A stretch of DNA of 64,000 nucleotides from assembly GCF_002892535.1 (NCBI RefSeq), contig NZ_CP024847.1, positions 1,302,001 through 1,366,000 on the forward strand, given 5' to 3'. The position numbers and the translations under genes are program-made. This DNA comes from Aquella oligotrophica (GTDB lineage: Bacteria; Pseudomonadota; Gammaproteobacteria; Burkholderiales; UBA11063). Below the pieces are notes generated by a model. It was not told the DNA's origin and made no database searches. It saw only the letters and a program-made list of their open reading frames with translations. Shown here piece after piece: positions 18,568-28,175 of the stretch; the first letter of the stretch is position 1; every line of letters begins with the position of its first letter.

Positions 18568-20835
18568 ATGAAAAGAAAATTATTAATTCCTTTTTTAGTT
18601 GGATTATTATCATTTTTTGTTGTTAGTTGTAGCGGAACAACGACATCTACTGCCACATGTGAGTCATGTATGGTAAATCAAGCTACAGTTAGTTTAGATA
18701 GTTCTAGTGGCGGTGTAAGTAATGGAGAAACAGATGTCTCACTAACGCCTTTAGTCGTATTGAAGTATTCGCAGCCAATGAATCCACAAACAGTATCTTC
18801 TAATACTGTGTGGTTATCAACTTCTGCTTCATTTGAAAGCATGGATCATCAGGGAGACATAGCGATAAGTGACATTATTGCAAATACAGGCTATACAGAG
18901 TTTTCTTTCAGCACTGAATCTGCGTTACTACCCAATACCACTTATTATATAACCGTTACCGATGATAATAAAACAGTAAATGGTTTTTCGGTTAGTGGAC
19001 AGTTTAGTTTTACCACTGGTGATTTTACTAAACCGACTGTCGGACTTATCGCGCCAACAAATGGTAGCAATGTAGTTGGATTAAATCCAAATATACAATT
19101 AAGGTTTAGTGAGTCGGTAGAGAATGTGAATCATCAAACTATTCTTATACATAAAGATAGTTTAGATGGTACTGTCATACCCATTAGCACAATAATTGCA
19201 GGGGAAAATAACACTTATATCTTTAGCATGACAGATTCTTTAGCTCCTGATTCTACTTACTATATAGTTTTAACTGATCAAATTACCGATTTGGCTGGAA
19301 ATCATTTAAAAGAAACCAGTTTTTATTTCACTACTCTGCAAGCAGATAGCGGCACAAAACCTGAAGTGAGTTTGCTTAGTCCAAGTAACAATGCCACTGA
19401 AGTTACTACCACTCCTAACATTGAAATAAAGTTTAGTGAGGCTATAGTTAATGTAGATTCTAGTACGGTAACTCTTCATTCTGGTAGCATTGATGGTCCG
19501 CTAGTGCAAATTGGATCAATTGTTGCTGGTGCTGATAACACCTATCTTTTTAATCCCCAAGCTACATTACTTGACAATACGACCTATTACATAGTCTTAA
19601 GTAATGGAATAACCAATTCTAAAGGAAACTCACTAAATCCGACTAGTTTTGTATTTACAACAGGCGATTATACTGCTCCTGATGTTACTATACTTGAACC
19701 TTTAGATAATGCAACTGATGTTGAATTAGCCCCTACAATTAAAATTAAATTTAGCGAAGCGGTACAAAACATTAATTCTTCAACAATTACATTACGGCGT
19801 GGTAGTCCTGATGAAGATATCGTAGCCATCAGTCAGATTACAGATGAGGGGAATAATACCTATAGTTTTACACCAACCACCCCATTGTCTCCGAATATTA
19901 ATTATTATGTAGTGCTAAATAATCAAATTACGGATAATTTTGGTAATAATCTACCTCCTACTAATTTTCGCTTTACAACTATAAATATTTTAGGTGCTGC
20001 GTATATTGTTAGTCGTGATAATAATGAAATTACCCTTTGTGATATTTATCCTGATAATAGCCTCAATAATTGCCATGCTACAGCCGCTATTAATAGTCCA
20101 AGTAGTCAAGCTTTCTTTAATGCAGATAAATCTGCTGTATATATTCTGGCAGCAGGAGGGAATCCAGAACTGGATCGTTGTGATATTAATGCAGACAAGA
20201 GCTTAGGTAATTGTAACAGTATTGGAAGTGTACCTGCTGGAACCAGCATTATGACAGTGAATTCCACTGCAACGATGGTATATTTAGGCAGTGTTTCACC
20301 TAGTTCAGTTATTTACGCCTGCCCGATAGTTAATAATTTATTAGGTATGTGTAATTCGGTATCGGCTGCTAACTTTATTTTCCCATTAGCTATTACTCTT
20401 GATAATACGGCAACAACTGCCTACGTTTCAACATGGGGTAGTGGCTTTGGGGATGGGAAAGTTCAGGCATGTCCAGTGCAGGGAGATGGTTCATTTGGAG
20501 TCTGTATTGCAGCAGTCAGTGCTACAGAGCCAAGTAGTGTAGTTTTTAATTCCGCAGGTGATCGAGCATATATTGGACAGTATGCTGGTAGTAATTTGAA
20601 TATGTGCCAGGTTTCTGGAGATAGTACTTTTAATAGTTGCAATACTATTGGTAGTGGTTTTATGTCTGCTACAAGTCTAGCCTTTACAATGGGAGACGGA
20701 ATAGCATATGTAACTGATCGTAGTGCTAATAGAGTATCCATGTGTGAGGTTGAAATTGATGGCACTTTCAGTAATTGTACTTATACGGTGACTGGAATTA
20801 CTCAGCCATTTTGGATTACACTTAATTATTATTAA
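18568..20835 (+). CDS. lipoprotein with repeated Big_5/SbsA-type Ig-like domains and a beta-propeller-like end
   Basis: A 755-residue predicted lipoprotein whose signal peptide ends in FVVSC. Residues about 40-470 contain four Ig-like repeats of about 105 residues (Big_5 or SbsA type). Each has a core such as NPNIQLRFSESVENV followed by TYYIVLTDQITD and a closing FTT. The C-terminal 280 residues change to six propeller-like blades carrying paired Cys, as in VQACPVQGDGSFGVC and LNMCQVSGDSTFNSC. These resemble lactonase or YncE-like seven-bladed repeats. It is likely a surface-anchored adhesin or binding protein. The same Cys-paired blades appear at the end of the lipoprotein at 30229-35132. 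Confidence 0.7.
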   Translation: MKRKLLIPFLVGLLSFFVVSCSGTTTSTATCESCMVNQATVSLDSSSGGVSNGETDVSLTPLVVLKYSQPMNPQTVSSNTVWLSTSASFESMDHQGDIAISDIIANTGYTEFSFSTESALLPNTTYYITVTDDNKTVNGFSVSGQFSFTTGDFTKPTVGLIAPTNGSNVVGLNPNIQLRFSESVENVNHQTILIHKDSLDGTVIPISTIIAGENNTYIFSMTDSLAPDSTYYIVLTDQITDLAGNHLKETSFYFTTLQADSGTKPEVSLLSPSNNATEVTTTPNIEIKFSEAIVNVDSSTVTLHSGSIDGPLVQIGSIVAGADNTYLFNPQATLLDNTTYYIVLSNGITNSKGNSLNPTSFVFTTGDYTAPDVTILEPLDNATDVELAPTIKIKFSEAVQNINSSTITLRRGSPDEDIVAISQITDEGNNTYSFTPTTPLSPNINYYVVLNNQITDNFGNNLPPTNFRFTTINILGAAYIVSRDNNEITLCDIYPDNSLNNCHATAAINSPSSQAFFNADKSAVYILAAGGNPELDRCDINADKSLGNCNSIGSVPAGTSIMTVNSTATMVYLGSVSPSSVIYACPIVNNLLGMCNSVSAANFIFPLAITLDNTATTAYVSTWGSGFGDGKVQACPVQGDGSFGVCIAAVSATEPSSVVFNSAGDRAYIGQYAGSNLNMCQVSGDSTFNSCNTIGSGFMSATSLAFTMGDGIAYVTDRSANRVSMCEVEIDGTFSNCTYTVTGITQPFWITLNYY

Positions 20836-20856
20836 TTTTAAATTTTGGAGGATCTA

Positions 20857-21474
20857 ATGAGTAAATTAATTATTCGTCAATTAATTGCTGAATTTACAGG
20901 CACTTTTATTTTGGCTAGTGTTATATTAAATTCAATGAGTGGACCCGCATTTCCTATCGCAACTCCTGTCATTGCTGGGCTAACACTTACACTTCTAGTT
21001 TATCTTTTGGGTGGTATTTCTGGGTGTCAGATTAATCCAGCTATAACGTTTGGTTTGATGGTAACTAGGAAAACACCATTTAAAACTGCCAGTTGCTACA
21101 TTTTGGTACAAGTAGCAGCAGGAGTTACAGCATTTTTGTTTGTAAGTGCTTATGGAAGCGATGGATTGCAAAATATTAACCTAGATTATACCTTGTCTTC
21201 TTCTATTGGTGAAATCGTTGGCATGGCTTTTTTTGGATTTGGGGTTGCTTCAGTTTTAAATTCAGGTATTAGTCGAGAATTAAGTGGCATTAGTGTTGGA
21301 ATGTCTTTATTTATTGGAATAATAATTGCACATCATTATTCTATGGGAGTACTAAATCCTGCAGTTGCTATAGCTGGACACATATGGAGTATCTTCTATT
21401 TGTTATTCCCATTGATTGGGTCAACAATAGGAATGCTAGTGAGTAATACTATTTTTCAGTTAGAGAGAGAATAG
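20857..21474 (+). CDS. MIP family channel (aquaporin-like)
   Basis: A small integral membrane protein of 205 residues with six hydrophobic helices and two half-helix loops. The two signature loops are INPAITFGL and LNPAVAIAG, and the N-terminal helix starts AEFTGTF, typical of aquaporin Z relatives. ATG 20857 is chosen because GGAGG stands six bases upstream; an in-frame TTG at 20845 overlaps that ribosome site. In most aquaporins and glyceroporins an Arg follows the second NPA and lines the selectivity filter. Here the residue is Val. The channel may therefore pass something other than water or glycerol. It lies 21 bases after the Ig-repeat lipoprotein, possibly co-transcribed. Confidence 0.85.
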   Translation: MSKLIIRQLIAEFTGTFILASVILNSMSGPAFPIATPVIAGLTLTLLVYLLGGISGCQINPAITFGLMVTRKTPFKTASCYILVQVAAGVTAFLFVSAYGSDGLQNINLDYTLSSSIGEIVGMAFFGFGVASVLNSGISRELSGISVGMSLFIGIIIAHHYSMGVLNPAVAIAGHIWSIFYLLFPLIGSTIGMLVSNTIFQLERE

Positions 21475-21605
21475 TTGATAATAATGGCAAAATTTAATTG
21501 TCAGAATAGCTGATTTGATGTACCAACTATTAAAGGTCTATTTTTTGTTTAGGAATAGTGTTTGAATCTACAAAATCATAATTTGTTTAAAAGGAATTTA
21601 TACGT

Positions 21606-22721
21606 ATGAATAGAAAACATATTACAAAATTGAAAGTGGCTGGGATAATGTTAGCGCTAGCTCCTATGCTAGCTACAGCTGGAGGATATAGCTGGTATCG
21701 GAATATTTACAATACTAGTGATACTTCTTTTGGTTTATGGGTGGAGAATAGTTATCAGGGGAATTACTACGTTACCTGTAACGGTATTACTTATAAAAAC
21801 CCCTCTATGCTAACAATAGCTCCAGGGCAAACTTGTAAGACAAAATCCACTACAACAGATACAAGACACTCAACTTATATTGCCTTTATTGGGCGGCAAG
21901 ATACAGTATGGCATAAATACAATTTGAAAGGTACCTTTGCTGGTAGTGACCCTACTGCATATGGGTTTAATTGTCAATATGATCTGTACACAAAGACAAA
22001 ACCTGTTATTGATGCCGGAGGCATGGCATTAAATGGATACCCGAAGGGTACCCAACCGATTGGTAGTTCTTCCGATTACAACTGCGATGGTTTAAAACTC
22101 TTTAGTGGTGCTACTCACGTAGGTTATGCTGGTGGTGATATTTGGTTTCATAGCAATGAACCGCTTATAGGAGGTGAACTTATATGGCCTATAGAAGCTA
22201 GTAAAGCTGCTATTGTTTACAACTATGCACCTTATAAAATTTCAATTGATGGTTTTGTAAGTAAGGGAGGTATTAAGCTCACATATAGTAATTCTTCCGC
22301 CATATTTGAAAGTGAAGAAATTGAGATTATTCCTGATGGTAGCAGTATTGAGTTAAATCATGATTCAAAGGAATTTCAGATTGATCCAGCAAAGCTAGAT
22401 ATAAAAGGCAATTTAATACCTGGGGTGGTAAGTGTTGACTATAAGAAAGATAATATAGATAATACACTTCTTGGGGGGTATCACGTTTATAATGAAGAAA
22501 CACATAAACTAATAGATCTTGATGTAAAAAATTTCTCAATATATGATATTTCAACAGGAGGAGGGAAATTTGATTACTGGATTCATTCTCCAGATGGGGT
22601 GGCACATAAAATGAGGGTTTTACTGAATGTTGCACCTTATGAAAAAGGCAGCATTGCAGACGCTCCTGGCAGTATAGTAGTTTGTCCTGTCGGCTATGAA
22701 GGTATTGAAGCATGTAAATAA
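21606..22721 (+). CDS. secreted protein, paralogue of the one at 28737
   Basis: A 371-residue exported protein with AAAAGGA upstream and a Sec signal peptide ending at MLATAGG. The mature start SWYRNIYNTSDTSFGLWVEN and the C-terminal segment IPGVVSVDY ... GGKFDY ... MRVLLNVAPY ... VVCPVGYEGIEAC match the protein at 28737 position by position. The two are clearly paralogues. No known domain is recognised. Cys pairs at both ends suggest disulfides. It contains an intact G6 run (22472-22477), which matters for judging frameshifts elsewhere. It has no clear LuxR box of its own. A hairpin follows the stop. Confidence 0.65.
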   Translation: MNRKHITKLKVAGIMLALAPMLATAGGYSWYRNIYNTSDTSFGLWVENSYQGNYYVTCNGITYKNPSMLTIAPGQTCKTKSTTTDTRHSTYIAFIGRQDTVWHKYNLKGTFAGSDPTAYGFNCQYDLYTKTKPVIDAGGMALNGYPKGTQPIGSSSDYNCDGLKLFSGATHVGYAGGDIWFHSNEPLIGGELIWPIEASKAAIVYNYAPYKISIDGFVSKGGIKLTYSNSSAIFESEEIEIIPDGSSIELNHDSKEFQIDPAKLDIKGNLIPGVVSVDYKKDNIDNTLLGGYHVYNEETHKLIDLDVKNFSIYDISTGGGKFDYWIHSPDGVAHKMRVLLNVAPYEKGSIADAPGSIVVCPVGYEGIEACK

Positions 22722-22735
22722 GCATTGTTAAGATA

Positions 22736-22774
22736 ATTGGAATTTGGACGATTTAACAACTATCAAATTCCAAT
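22736..22774 (+). terminator. hairpin after secreted-protein gene
   Basis: A perfect 11-bp stem, ATTGGAATTTG paired with CAAATTCCAAT with a 17-base loop, begins 14 bases after the stop codon. It lacks a long T-run, so termination is likely but not certain. Confidence 0.5.
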
Positions 22775-22926
22775 AAACTATTATGCATATTGTTCCATTG
22801 CTGGACTTGGCACATACATGGCAGTATTTTATTTATACTTTATATAGGTATGATACAATAAATACTGTCTAGGTTTTCTTTGCCAAATTTATTGGTACGG
22901 AATCCTATTTTATAAAAAGTGCCATT

Positions 22927-23685
22927 ATGAAACTGAGTAGTGATCAAGAGTTTTTAAATAATCTAATCAAATACGTAGATGTTCTTGTTAATACTTTTAA
23001 TGACAATAATCTTGTTGCAATTAAAGATATGAATTTAAATTACGTATATGTTTCTGAGAGATTTGCTAAAGATGTATTTGGTTCAAATCCAGACAGCATT
23101 ATTGACAAATCAGATTTGGATTTAAAGTTTCCTCAATTAGAAGCTTTTTGTAAAGCTTCACATGATGAAGATCTTCGGGTTTTATCAAGCCCTGATCAGG
23201 TTACTTTTTTAAAAATTTATGCTTTTTCAAGCGGGCTTAAACCTGTTATTTTCAATAAAGCACCATTAATTAATAAGGATACCGGTGCAAGTGTTGGTCT
23301 CGCAATTCGTGCATTCCATTTGAAAGCAATGAATTTAACTCAGAAAATTATTCATGCCTTTCATATTCGTTTGGGAGTACCCAGACATAAAGTTAAATTA
23401 ACTCCTCCACCTCGTTTATCCCCACGGGAACAACAAGTCACATTTTTGTTTTTAGCTAATTTTGCTAGTGCTGACATTGCAAATATTATTAATCAAATTG
23501 AGGGAAAAAATATTTCCAAAAGCTATATTGATAAGGTCTTTGCAGAGCAACTGTATGTAAAATTCAATGTTAATGACCGTAAAAGCCTCTATGATAAAAT
23601 GGTTGCATATGGTTTTAGCGATTCACCACCACCAAGATTACTAAGCAACTGTTCGATTGAAATTACTAATCTAATGGATATCTAA
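22927..23685 (+). CDS. PAS domain, LuxR-type HTH transcriptional regulator
   Basis: A 252-residue one-component regulator. The PAS domain spans about residues 15-135 (LVAIKDMNLNYVYVSERFA, then a DKSDLDLKF turn). The C-terminal LuxR HTH is the clearest of the three paralogues: LSPREQQVTFLFLANFASAD, a recognition helix around ISKSYIDKVFAEQ, and LYVKFNVNDR. Size and layout match Vibrio VqmA-type proteins. It lies directly upstream of the efflux operon, whose promoter has the shared LuxR-type box at 23775, so it is a candidate regulator of that pump. Its own upstream region has a sigma-54-like GG-N10-GC pair but no LuxR box. Confidence 0.75.
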   Translation: MKLSSDQEFLNNLIKYVDVLVNTFNDNNLVAIKDMNLNYVYVSERFAKDVFGSNPDSIIDKSDLDLKFPQLEAFCKASHDEDLRVLSSPDQVTFLKIYAFSSGLKPVIFNKAPLINKDTGASVGLAIRAFHLKAMNLTQKIIHAFHIRLGVPRHKVKLTPPPRLSPREQQVTFLFLANFASADIANIINQIEGKNISKSYIDKVFAEQLYVKFNVNDRKSLYDKMVAYGFSDSPPPRLLSNCSIEITNLMDI

Positions 23686-23774
23686 TTACATAATAGTTTT
23701 GTCCCTTATTCATATATCACACGATTAACTGAGTGTAATTTATATTATTAGTTAGTTCTAAGATTAAGACATGC

Positions 23775-23820
23775 CTGAACAAATACACACTGCTTAATTT
23801 TATCATTGCTGACATATAAT
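23775..23820 (+). promoter_or_regulatory. LuxR-box promoter of the efflux operon
   Basis: CTGAACAAATACACA (23775-23789) is followed after exactly 25 bases by TATAAT (23815-23820). The -35 position is poor, as expected for an activator-dependent promoter. Transcription would start near 23827, about 135 bases before the EmrB-like gene. Confidence 0.65.
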
Positions 23821-23961
23821 CTCCACCTGTAAAGTTTCCAAACTATCTCAGAATGCAATTGCTGAAGTCATTATTCATATAATATTTTTCTTCTTAGTTT
23901 TATTATTGATATTACTTATCAATTGCAAAGCACTGCTATTAAATGTAAGGGGGATGATCAT

Positions 23962-25425
23962 ATGAAGAAGATAAATAAAAAACTACTAGTTGCCTGTGCA
24001 CTAAATTTATTATCTTTATCTGAATTAATAGATTTAACAATCATTGGCATAGCTATCCCTCACATAATGGGAAGTTTAAATGCTGATTTACAAGATGTAT
24101 CATTAACCATGACAAACTATATGGTAGCTATAGCTATGGTTATTCCGCTGAGTGGAAGCGTGATAAATAAATTTGGAATTAAAAAAACAGCGTTAATTTC
24201 TACTTTCATATTTGGTTTTGCTTCTCTAGGGTGTGGTCTTTCGACTAATATGACTGGACTAGTCATAGCCCGTTTTATTCAAGGGCTTGGTGGTGCCTTC
24301 TTGCCTACTCTGGCGCAAGCTTATTCAGCCAGTAACTTTAGTGGAAAGTTGCGTGTGAGAATGCTTAATATTCATGCCTTATTTCTGATACTTGGTCCTA
24401 TCATTGGTCCCTCGCTTGGGGGCTTTTTGGTAGAGTCTCTTACATGGCGATGGATTTTCTTTATTAATATTCCGATTTGTATCATTTCAGGAATATTAAT
24501 AATTATTTTTGCTACTAAAGATAGTGTAATACAAACTAGGATAGATTTTCCAAGTTTTGTATTCCTAGCTATTGCCGTAGGGTTATTTGAGTTTTTGCTG
24601 GATAAAGGAAATAGGTATGGGTGGTTTGAATCTAATCTATTAATTTCAGTTTTTGTCGGATCAGTTTTGGCATTAATATTTTTTAGTTGGCGTGCATTAC
24701 TTGGTAAATCAATAATTAATTTCAGGATTTTTCGTTATTATAACTATACATTATCTTGTGTAGCTATATTTATTTATATGATAGTAATGATTGGATCATT
24801 CGTGTATTTCCCCGCCTTACTACAATTAGGATATGATTGCTCAGCTTCAGAAACCGGAAAAATAATTGCGATTAGGGGTATCTCAGCACTTTTGGGTGCT
24901 TTAGTTTTTTTTCGATTAAATAAAATATTTGGACTTAAAGTAATAATGTTACTGGGGGTAGCCTTTCTTAGCATATCAACATATTTACTAACTAGAATTT
25001 CACCAAATTATAATTTGAATTATTTTTTGCTTATTTTAATAATACAAGGGATAGGAGTTGCGGGAGTATTCATTAATATTTTTGAAATAGCGTATTTTGG
25101 GTTATCTAAAGTAGATAATAATGATGCGGCTGGAATACATAATTTCTTTCGAAATTTAGGGAACTCAATTGGTACATCGCTTACCGCCAGCATACTAACA
25201 CATCAGCAACAGCTCTATTGGCATAATATGGCAATTAATGCAAATCTTTCTGTAAAAACTTTTCAAAATATCAGCCCAAATGAGGATATGAATATTTTAT
25301 TGATCATACAGCAAATTAAAAGGCAATCTTATTTGCTCGCAAATATAAATTTTTTCGTTTTAACCTTATTTGGAACAGTAATTTTAATCTGTATTTCCTT
25401 CTTTTTTATTGAGGCACGAAAGTAA
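23962..25425 (+). CDS. DHA2-type MFS drug:H+ antiporter (EmrB-like)
   Basis: An inner-membrane transporter of 487 residues with about 14 hydrophobic segments, typical of the DHA2 family. Motifs include SLTMTNYMVAIAMVIPLSG in helix two and the family motif in ARFIQGLGGAFLPTLAQAY, with LGPIIGPSLGGFLVE (motif C-like). ATG 23962 is chosen because AAGGGGG lies upstream; an in-frame start at 23923 would add 13 hydrophilic residues. It forms an operon with a membrane-fusion protein six bases downstream and an outer-membrane factor after that. This makes a complete tripartite pump. The LuxR-box promoter and neighbouring PAS-LuxR gene suggest signal-dependent expression. The substrate is unknown. Confidence 0.85.
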   Translation: MKKINKKLLVACALNLLSLSELIDLTIIGIAIPHIMGSLNADLQDVSLTMTNYMVAIAMVIPLSGSVINKFGIKKTALISTFIFGFASLGCGLSTNMTGLVIARFIQGLGGAFLPTLAQAYSASNFSGKLRVRMLNIHALFLILGPIIGPSLGGFLVESLTWRWIFFINIPICIISGILIIIFATKDSVIQTRIDFPSFVFLAIAVGLFEFLLDKGNRYGWFESNLLISVFVGSVLALIFFSWRALLGKSIINFRIFRYYNYTLSCVAIFIYMIVMIGSFVYFPALLQLGYDCSASETGKIIAIRGISALLGALVFFRLNKIFGLKVIMLLGVAFLSISTYLLTRISPNYNLNYFLLILIIQGIGVAGVFINIFEIAYFGLSKVDNNDAAGIHNFFRNLGNSIGTSLTASILTHQQQLYWHNMAINANLSVKTFQNISPNEDMNILLIIQQIKRQSYLLANINFFVLTLFGTVILICISFFFIEARK

Positions 25426-25431
25426 AGTATT

Positions 25432-26415
25432 ATGATTTTCCGAAATAGAATTAAGTATTTTGTATTAGGTGGAGCCTTATGTTTGATCGTCACTTATAGT
25501 TTAGCTGTGTTTTTCCATTATAAAAGATTATATCCGTCAACAAATAATGCATATGTAAATGCGGGAATAGTTAATGTGACTTCTGAAGTAAATGGCTATA
25601 TAGAAAGCTTAGTAGTTTCTGATGGGGTTAAGGTAAGTGAGGGTGATTTATTATTTACTATCAGACCAGATAAGCTTAATTACTATTTAGAGGAAGCAAA
25701 TAATAATTATTTAGGGCAAATCTCTCAAGTGAAAAAAATAGATAGTCAAATATTTGCTCAAAAGGCCCAAATTATCAAAGATAGGGCTACTTATAAATTT
25801 ACTTTGGATAAAGTAAAACGATATAAACTTCTTTTTGATAATGAAACTATCTCCGAACAAAGTTATCAAAACTCGATTGTGGAAAATGAGGGAGCTAGAA
25901 CTCAATTAGATATCGATAATCGACTGCTGCAACAATATATTGATGAAAAAAACTCTGCTATTCAAAAGCAAAAAGCACTTTATTCTCAAGTGAAAATTAA
26001 CAACTCTACTTTAAATCAGTCTAAATATACTGCGCCAGTAAATGGCTATATTGTAGATTTAGGTACTTTAAATAGTGGCGAATATGTAACCACAGGTAAG
26101 CCATTATTTAGCATCGTTAATGATAATAACTGGTGGGTAGATGCTAACTTCAAAGAAGATCAATTAAATTCAATAAGAATTGGTCAAAAAGCTGAAATTG
26201 AGCTTGATATGTATAAACATATATATAGTGGACAGGTAGTTAGTATTAGTTATGCCAGTGGTAGTACCTTTGCTATATTACCAACGCAAAATGCAACGGG
26301 AAATTGGATAAAAGTACCTCAGCGATTTACAGTAAAAATAAAATTAAATAATGATTTAAACTTTCCTTTAAGAGTAGGAGCAAGTAGTAAAGTCACAGTT
26401 TTACCCGAGAAATAA
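25432..26415 (+). CDS. membrane fusion protein of efflux pump (EmrA/HlyD family)
   Basis: A 327-residue periplasmic adaptor with an N-terminal transmembrane anchor (YFVLGGALCLIVTYSLAVFF). A biotinyl-lipoyl-like barrel half follows (VTSEVNGYIESLVVSDGVKV), then a long alpha-helical hairpin at about residues 85-195 rich in Gln/Lys/Ile. The second barrel half is YTAPVNGYIVDLGTLNSGEY. It links the EmrB-like transporter to the outer-membrane channel. It starts six bases after the transporter gene and ends one base before the outer-membrane factor gene, so the three are one operon. Confidence 0.85.
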   Translation: MIFRNRIKYFVLGGALCLIVTYSLAVFFHYKRLYPSTNNAYVNAGIVNVTSEVNGYIESLVVSDGVKVSEGDLLFTIRPDKLNYYLEEANNNYLGQISQVKKIDSQIFAQKAQIIKDRATYKFTLDKVKRYKLLFDNETISEQSYQNSIVENEGARTQLDIDNRLLQQYIDEKNSAIQKQKALYSQVKINNSTLNQSKYTAPVNGYIVDLGTLNSGEYVTTGKPLFSIVNDNNWWVDANFKEDQLNSIRIGQKAEIELDMYKHIYSGQVVSISYASGSTFAILPTQNATGNWIKVPQRFTVKIKLNNDLNFPLRVGASSKVTVLPEK

Positions 26416-26416
26416 G

Positions 26417-27892
26417 ATGAACTCTTTAAAAATTTTAATAATTTCTACTACAACAATGTTTGTAATTGTTGGTTGTAGCTTCTTTACGCCTAATTATAAT
26501 AAACCTCATATTGAGGCTCCTCAATCTTGGAGAAGTAATGAAAGCGCAGCACAAACATTAAATGAAAGTAATTTTTCTAAAGTAATGTGGTGGCATAAAT
26601 TTAATGATGCAGCTTTAGATAATTTGATTAATCAAGCTTTAGATAATAATAGTTCAATTCAGATTGCGATTGGTAATATTTTAGCTGCTCAGGGAGTATT
26701 AAAAAAAATAAAGTTAAACTGGGTTCCAGCAATCTATTTGGGTGGGGCAGGTGGGGTCGGGCAGACTTTTAATTCTGATACTAGATCAAATAATCCTATA
26801 GTTAGTTCCTCTGTCCCGAGTAGCGCAAATTTTTATTATTATGATGCGGGACTTGTACCTGCTTATTCGATAAATATATTCAAACAGTTTAGAGAAACTG
26901 ATATTGCTAAAGCAAACTTATCTGCAGCTAAATATGCTAAGGATGCGGCTCAATTATCTGTAATAAGTCAAGTAGTAGGGAGCTACTTTACTATTATTGC
27001 GCTTAAGAAAGAATTAGATATTCAGGAGCAAATTATTAGTGATATTAAAGAATTAATTAGGTTAAATAAATTACAACATACGAATGGGATTATATCGGGT
27101 TCACAATTGGAGTCATCTACACAACAACTTGAACGCGCAGAACTACAAATAGCCGATATTAATAACAATATTGTACTAGCAGAAAATGCTTTACAACTTT
27201 TATTAAACAAGAATCCAAACAAACTGGATTTAGGCAAGGATTTTGATAATATATCATTAAATAATTTGATATTTCCCAATTTACCTTCTACCGTATTGCT
27301 TCAACGACCAGATATTTTGCAAGCAGAAGAGAATCTCAAGGCTGCTAATGCTGATATTGGAGTAGCCCAGGCAAATTTTTTCCCTCATATATATTTAACT
27401 ACGCCTGTTGGTACTCTTAATAGCAATACGGGGCAACTACTAAACCCAACAGGTGATTTCTGGGTTCTACAGGCTGAAGCTTTAATGCCTATATTTAATC
27501 TGGGAATATCTGGTTTAATTGCTCAAAAAAAAGGGCAGTATTATATAGCTTATTATAATTATGTTCAGACGGTGCGGCAATCATTTATTGATGCTGATAA
27601 TAGTATTTCAACATATTCTAAATCACAAGTTAATTTTAATTTGACAAGTAAATTATTAATATCGTCAGAAATGGATTACTTGAATAATTATAGAAATTAT
27701 AAGGCAGGCTATATGAGTAAGCTTGATACCTTGCCTACGAAAATTACTCTTGATAATTCCAAAATACAACTGATAAAAACCAAATTACAGCAATTGCAAG
27801 CTTTAATAACACTATATCAAACTTTTGGTGGTGGATATAATTATAGGGAAAATAATTCACCTAAGAAATTTAATGATGAACACGATATTTAG
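26417..27892 (+). CDS. outer membrane efflux lipoprotein (NodT/OprM family)
   Basis: The outer-membrane channel of the tripartite pump, 491 residues. The signal peptide ends in the lipobox VIVGC, followed by SFFTPNYNKPHIEAPQSWR, typical of NodT-type proteins. Family features include MWWHKFNDAALDNLINQAL, RPDILQAEENLKAANADIGVA and AQANFFPHIYLT. The helical repeats form two structurally similar halves. It is co-transcribed with the MFS and fusion-protein genes. Confidence 0.88.
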   Translation: MNSLKILIISTTTMFVIVGCSFFTPNYNKPHIEAPQSWRSNESAAQTLNESNFSKVMWWHKFNDAALDNLINQALDNNSSIQIAIGNILAAQGVLKKIKLNWVPAIYLGGAGGVGQTFNSDTRSNNPIVSSSVPSSANFYYYDAGLVPAYSINIFKQFRETDIAKANLSAAKYAKDAAQLSVISQVVGSYFTIIALKKELDIQEQIISDIKELIRLNKLQHTNGIISGSQLESSTQQLERAELQIADINNNIVLAENALQLLLNKNPNKLDLGKDFDNISLNNLIFPNLPSTVLLQRPDILQAEENLKAANADIGVAQANFFPHIYLTTPVGTLNSNTGQLLNPTGDFWVLQAEALMPIFNLGISGLIAQKKGQYYIAYYNYVQTVRQSFIDADNSISTYSKSQVNFNLTSKLLISSEMDYLNNYRNYKAGYMSKLDTLPTKITLDNSKIQLIKTKLQQLQALITLYQTFGGGYNYRENNSPKKFNDEHDI

Positions 27893-27992
27893 GTATTTGT
27901 TAGGCGTATTTTTTGAGGTGTTTTATTAATTAAATCAGCTTGATATTATCAGATCATGGTAATTCATTTGTCTATAAATTAAATCATTTACA

Positions 27993-28038
27993 CTGAACAA
28001 AAACCCAGCTTTAAAAAAGGGAATACTCCGATTATAAT
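27993..28038 (+). promoter_or_regulatory. LuxR-box promoter of secreted-protein operon
   Basis: CTGAACAAAAACCCA (27993-28007) lies exactly 25 bases before TATAAT (28033-28038). With the next base the box is the perfect dyad CTG-N10-CAG. The transcript would start near 28045, about 130 bases before the gene, close to a small hairpin (CAACCTT paired with AAGGTTG at 28041-28060). Confidence 0.7.
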
Positions 28039-28175
28039 CACAACCTTTGTGTGAAGGTTGTTATCTAGTTGAATGTGCTGTAGAACATCGAAATTCTATA
28101 TGGTTAAATTAGAGAACACCCGCTTAGACAAAAGAATTAAGCAATAATTTTTCAATTAAATAAAGGAAATAATGA

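Noticed and set aside
21538-21552. Box-like TTTTTTGTTTAG upstream of the secreted-protein gene at 21606
   Set aside because: Only about 10 of 15 bases agree and no -10 box lies at the expected distance on either strand.
22807-22824. Sigma-54-like TTGGCACATACATGGCA (GG-N10-GC) upstream of the PAS-LuxR gene at 22927
   Set aside because: Spacing is right but the -12 part is TGGCA rather than TTGCA, and no sigma-54 activator gene or enhancer site is seen in the window, so chance is likely.
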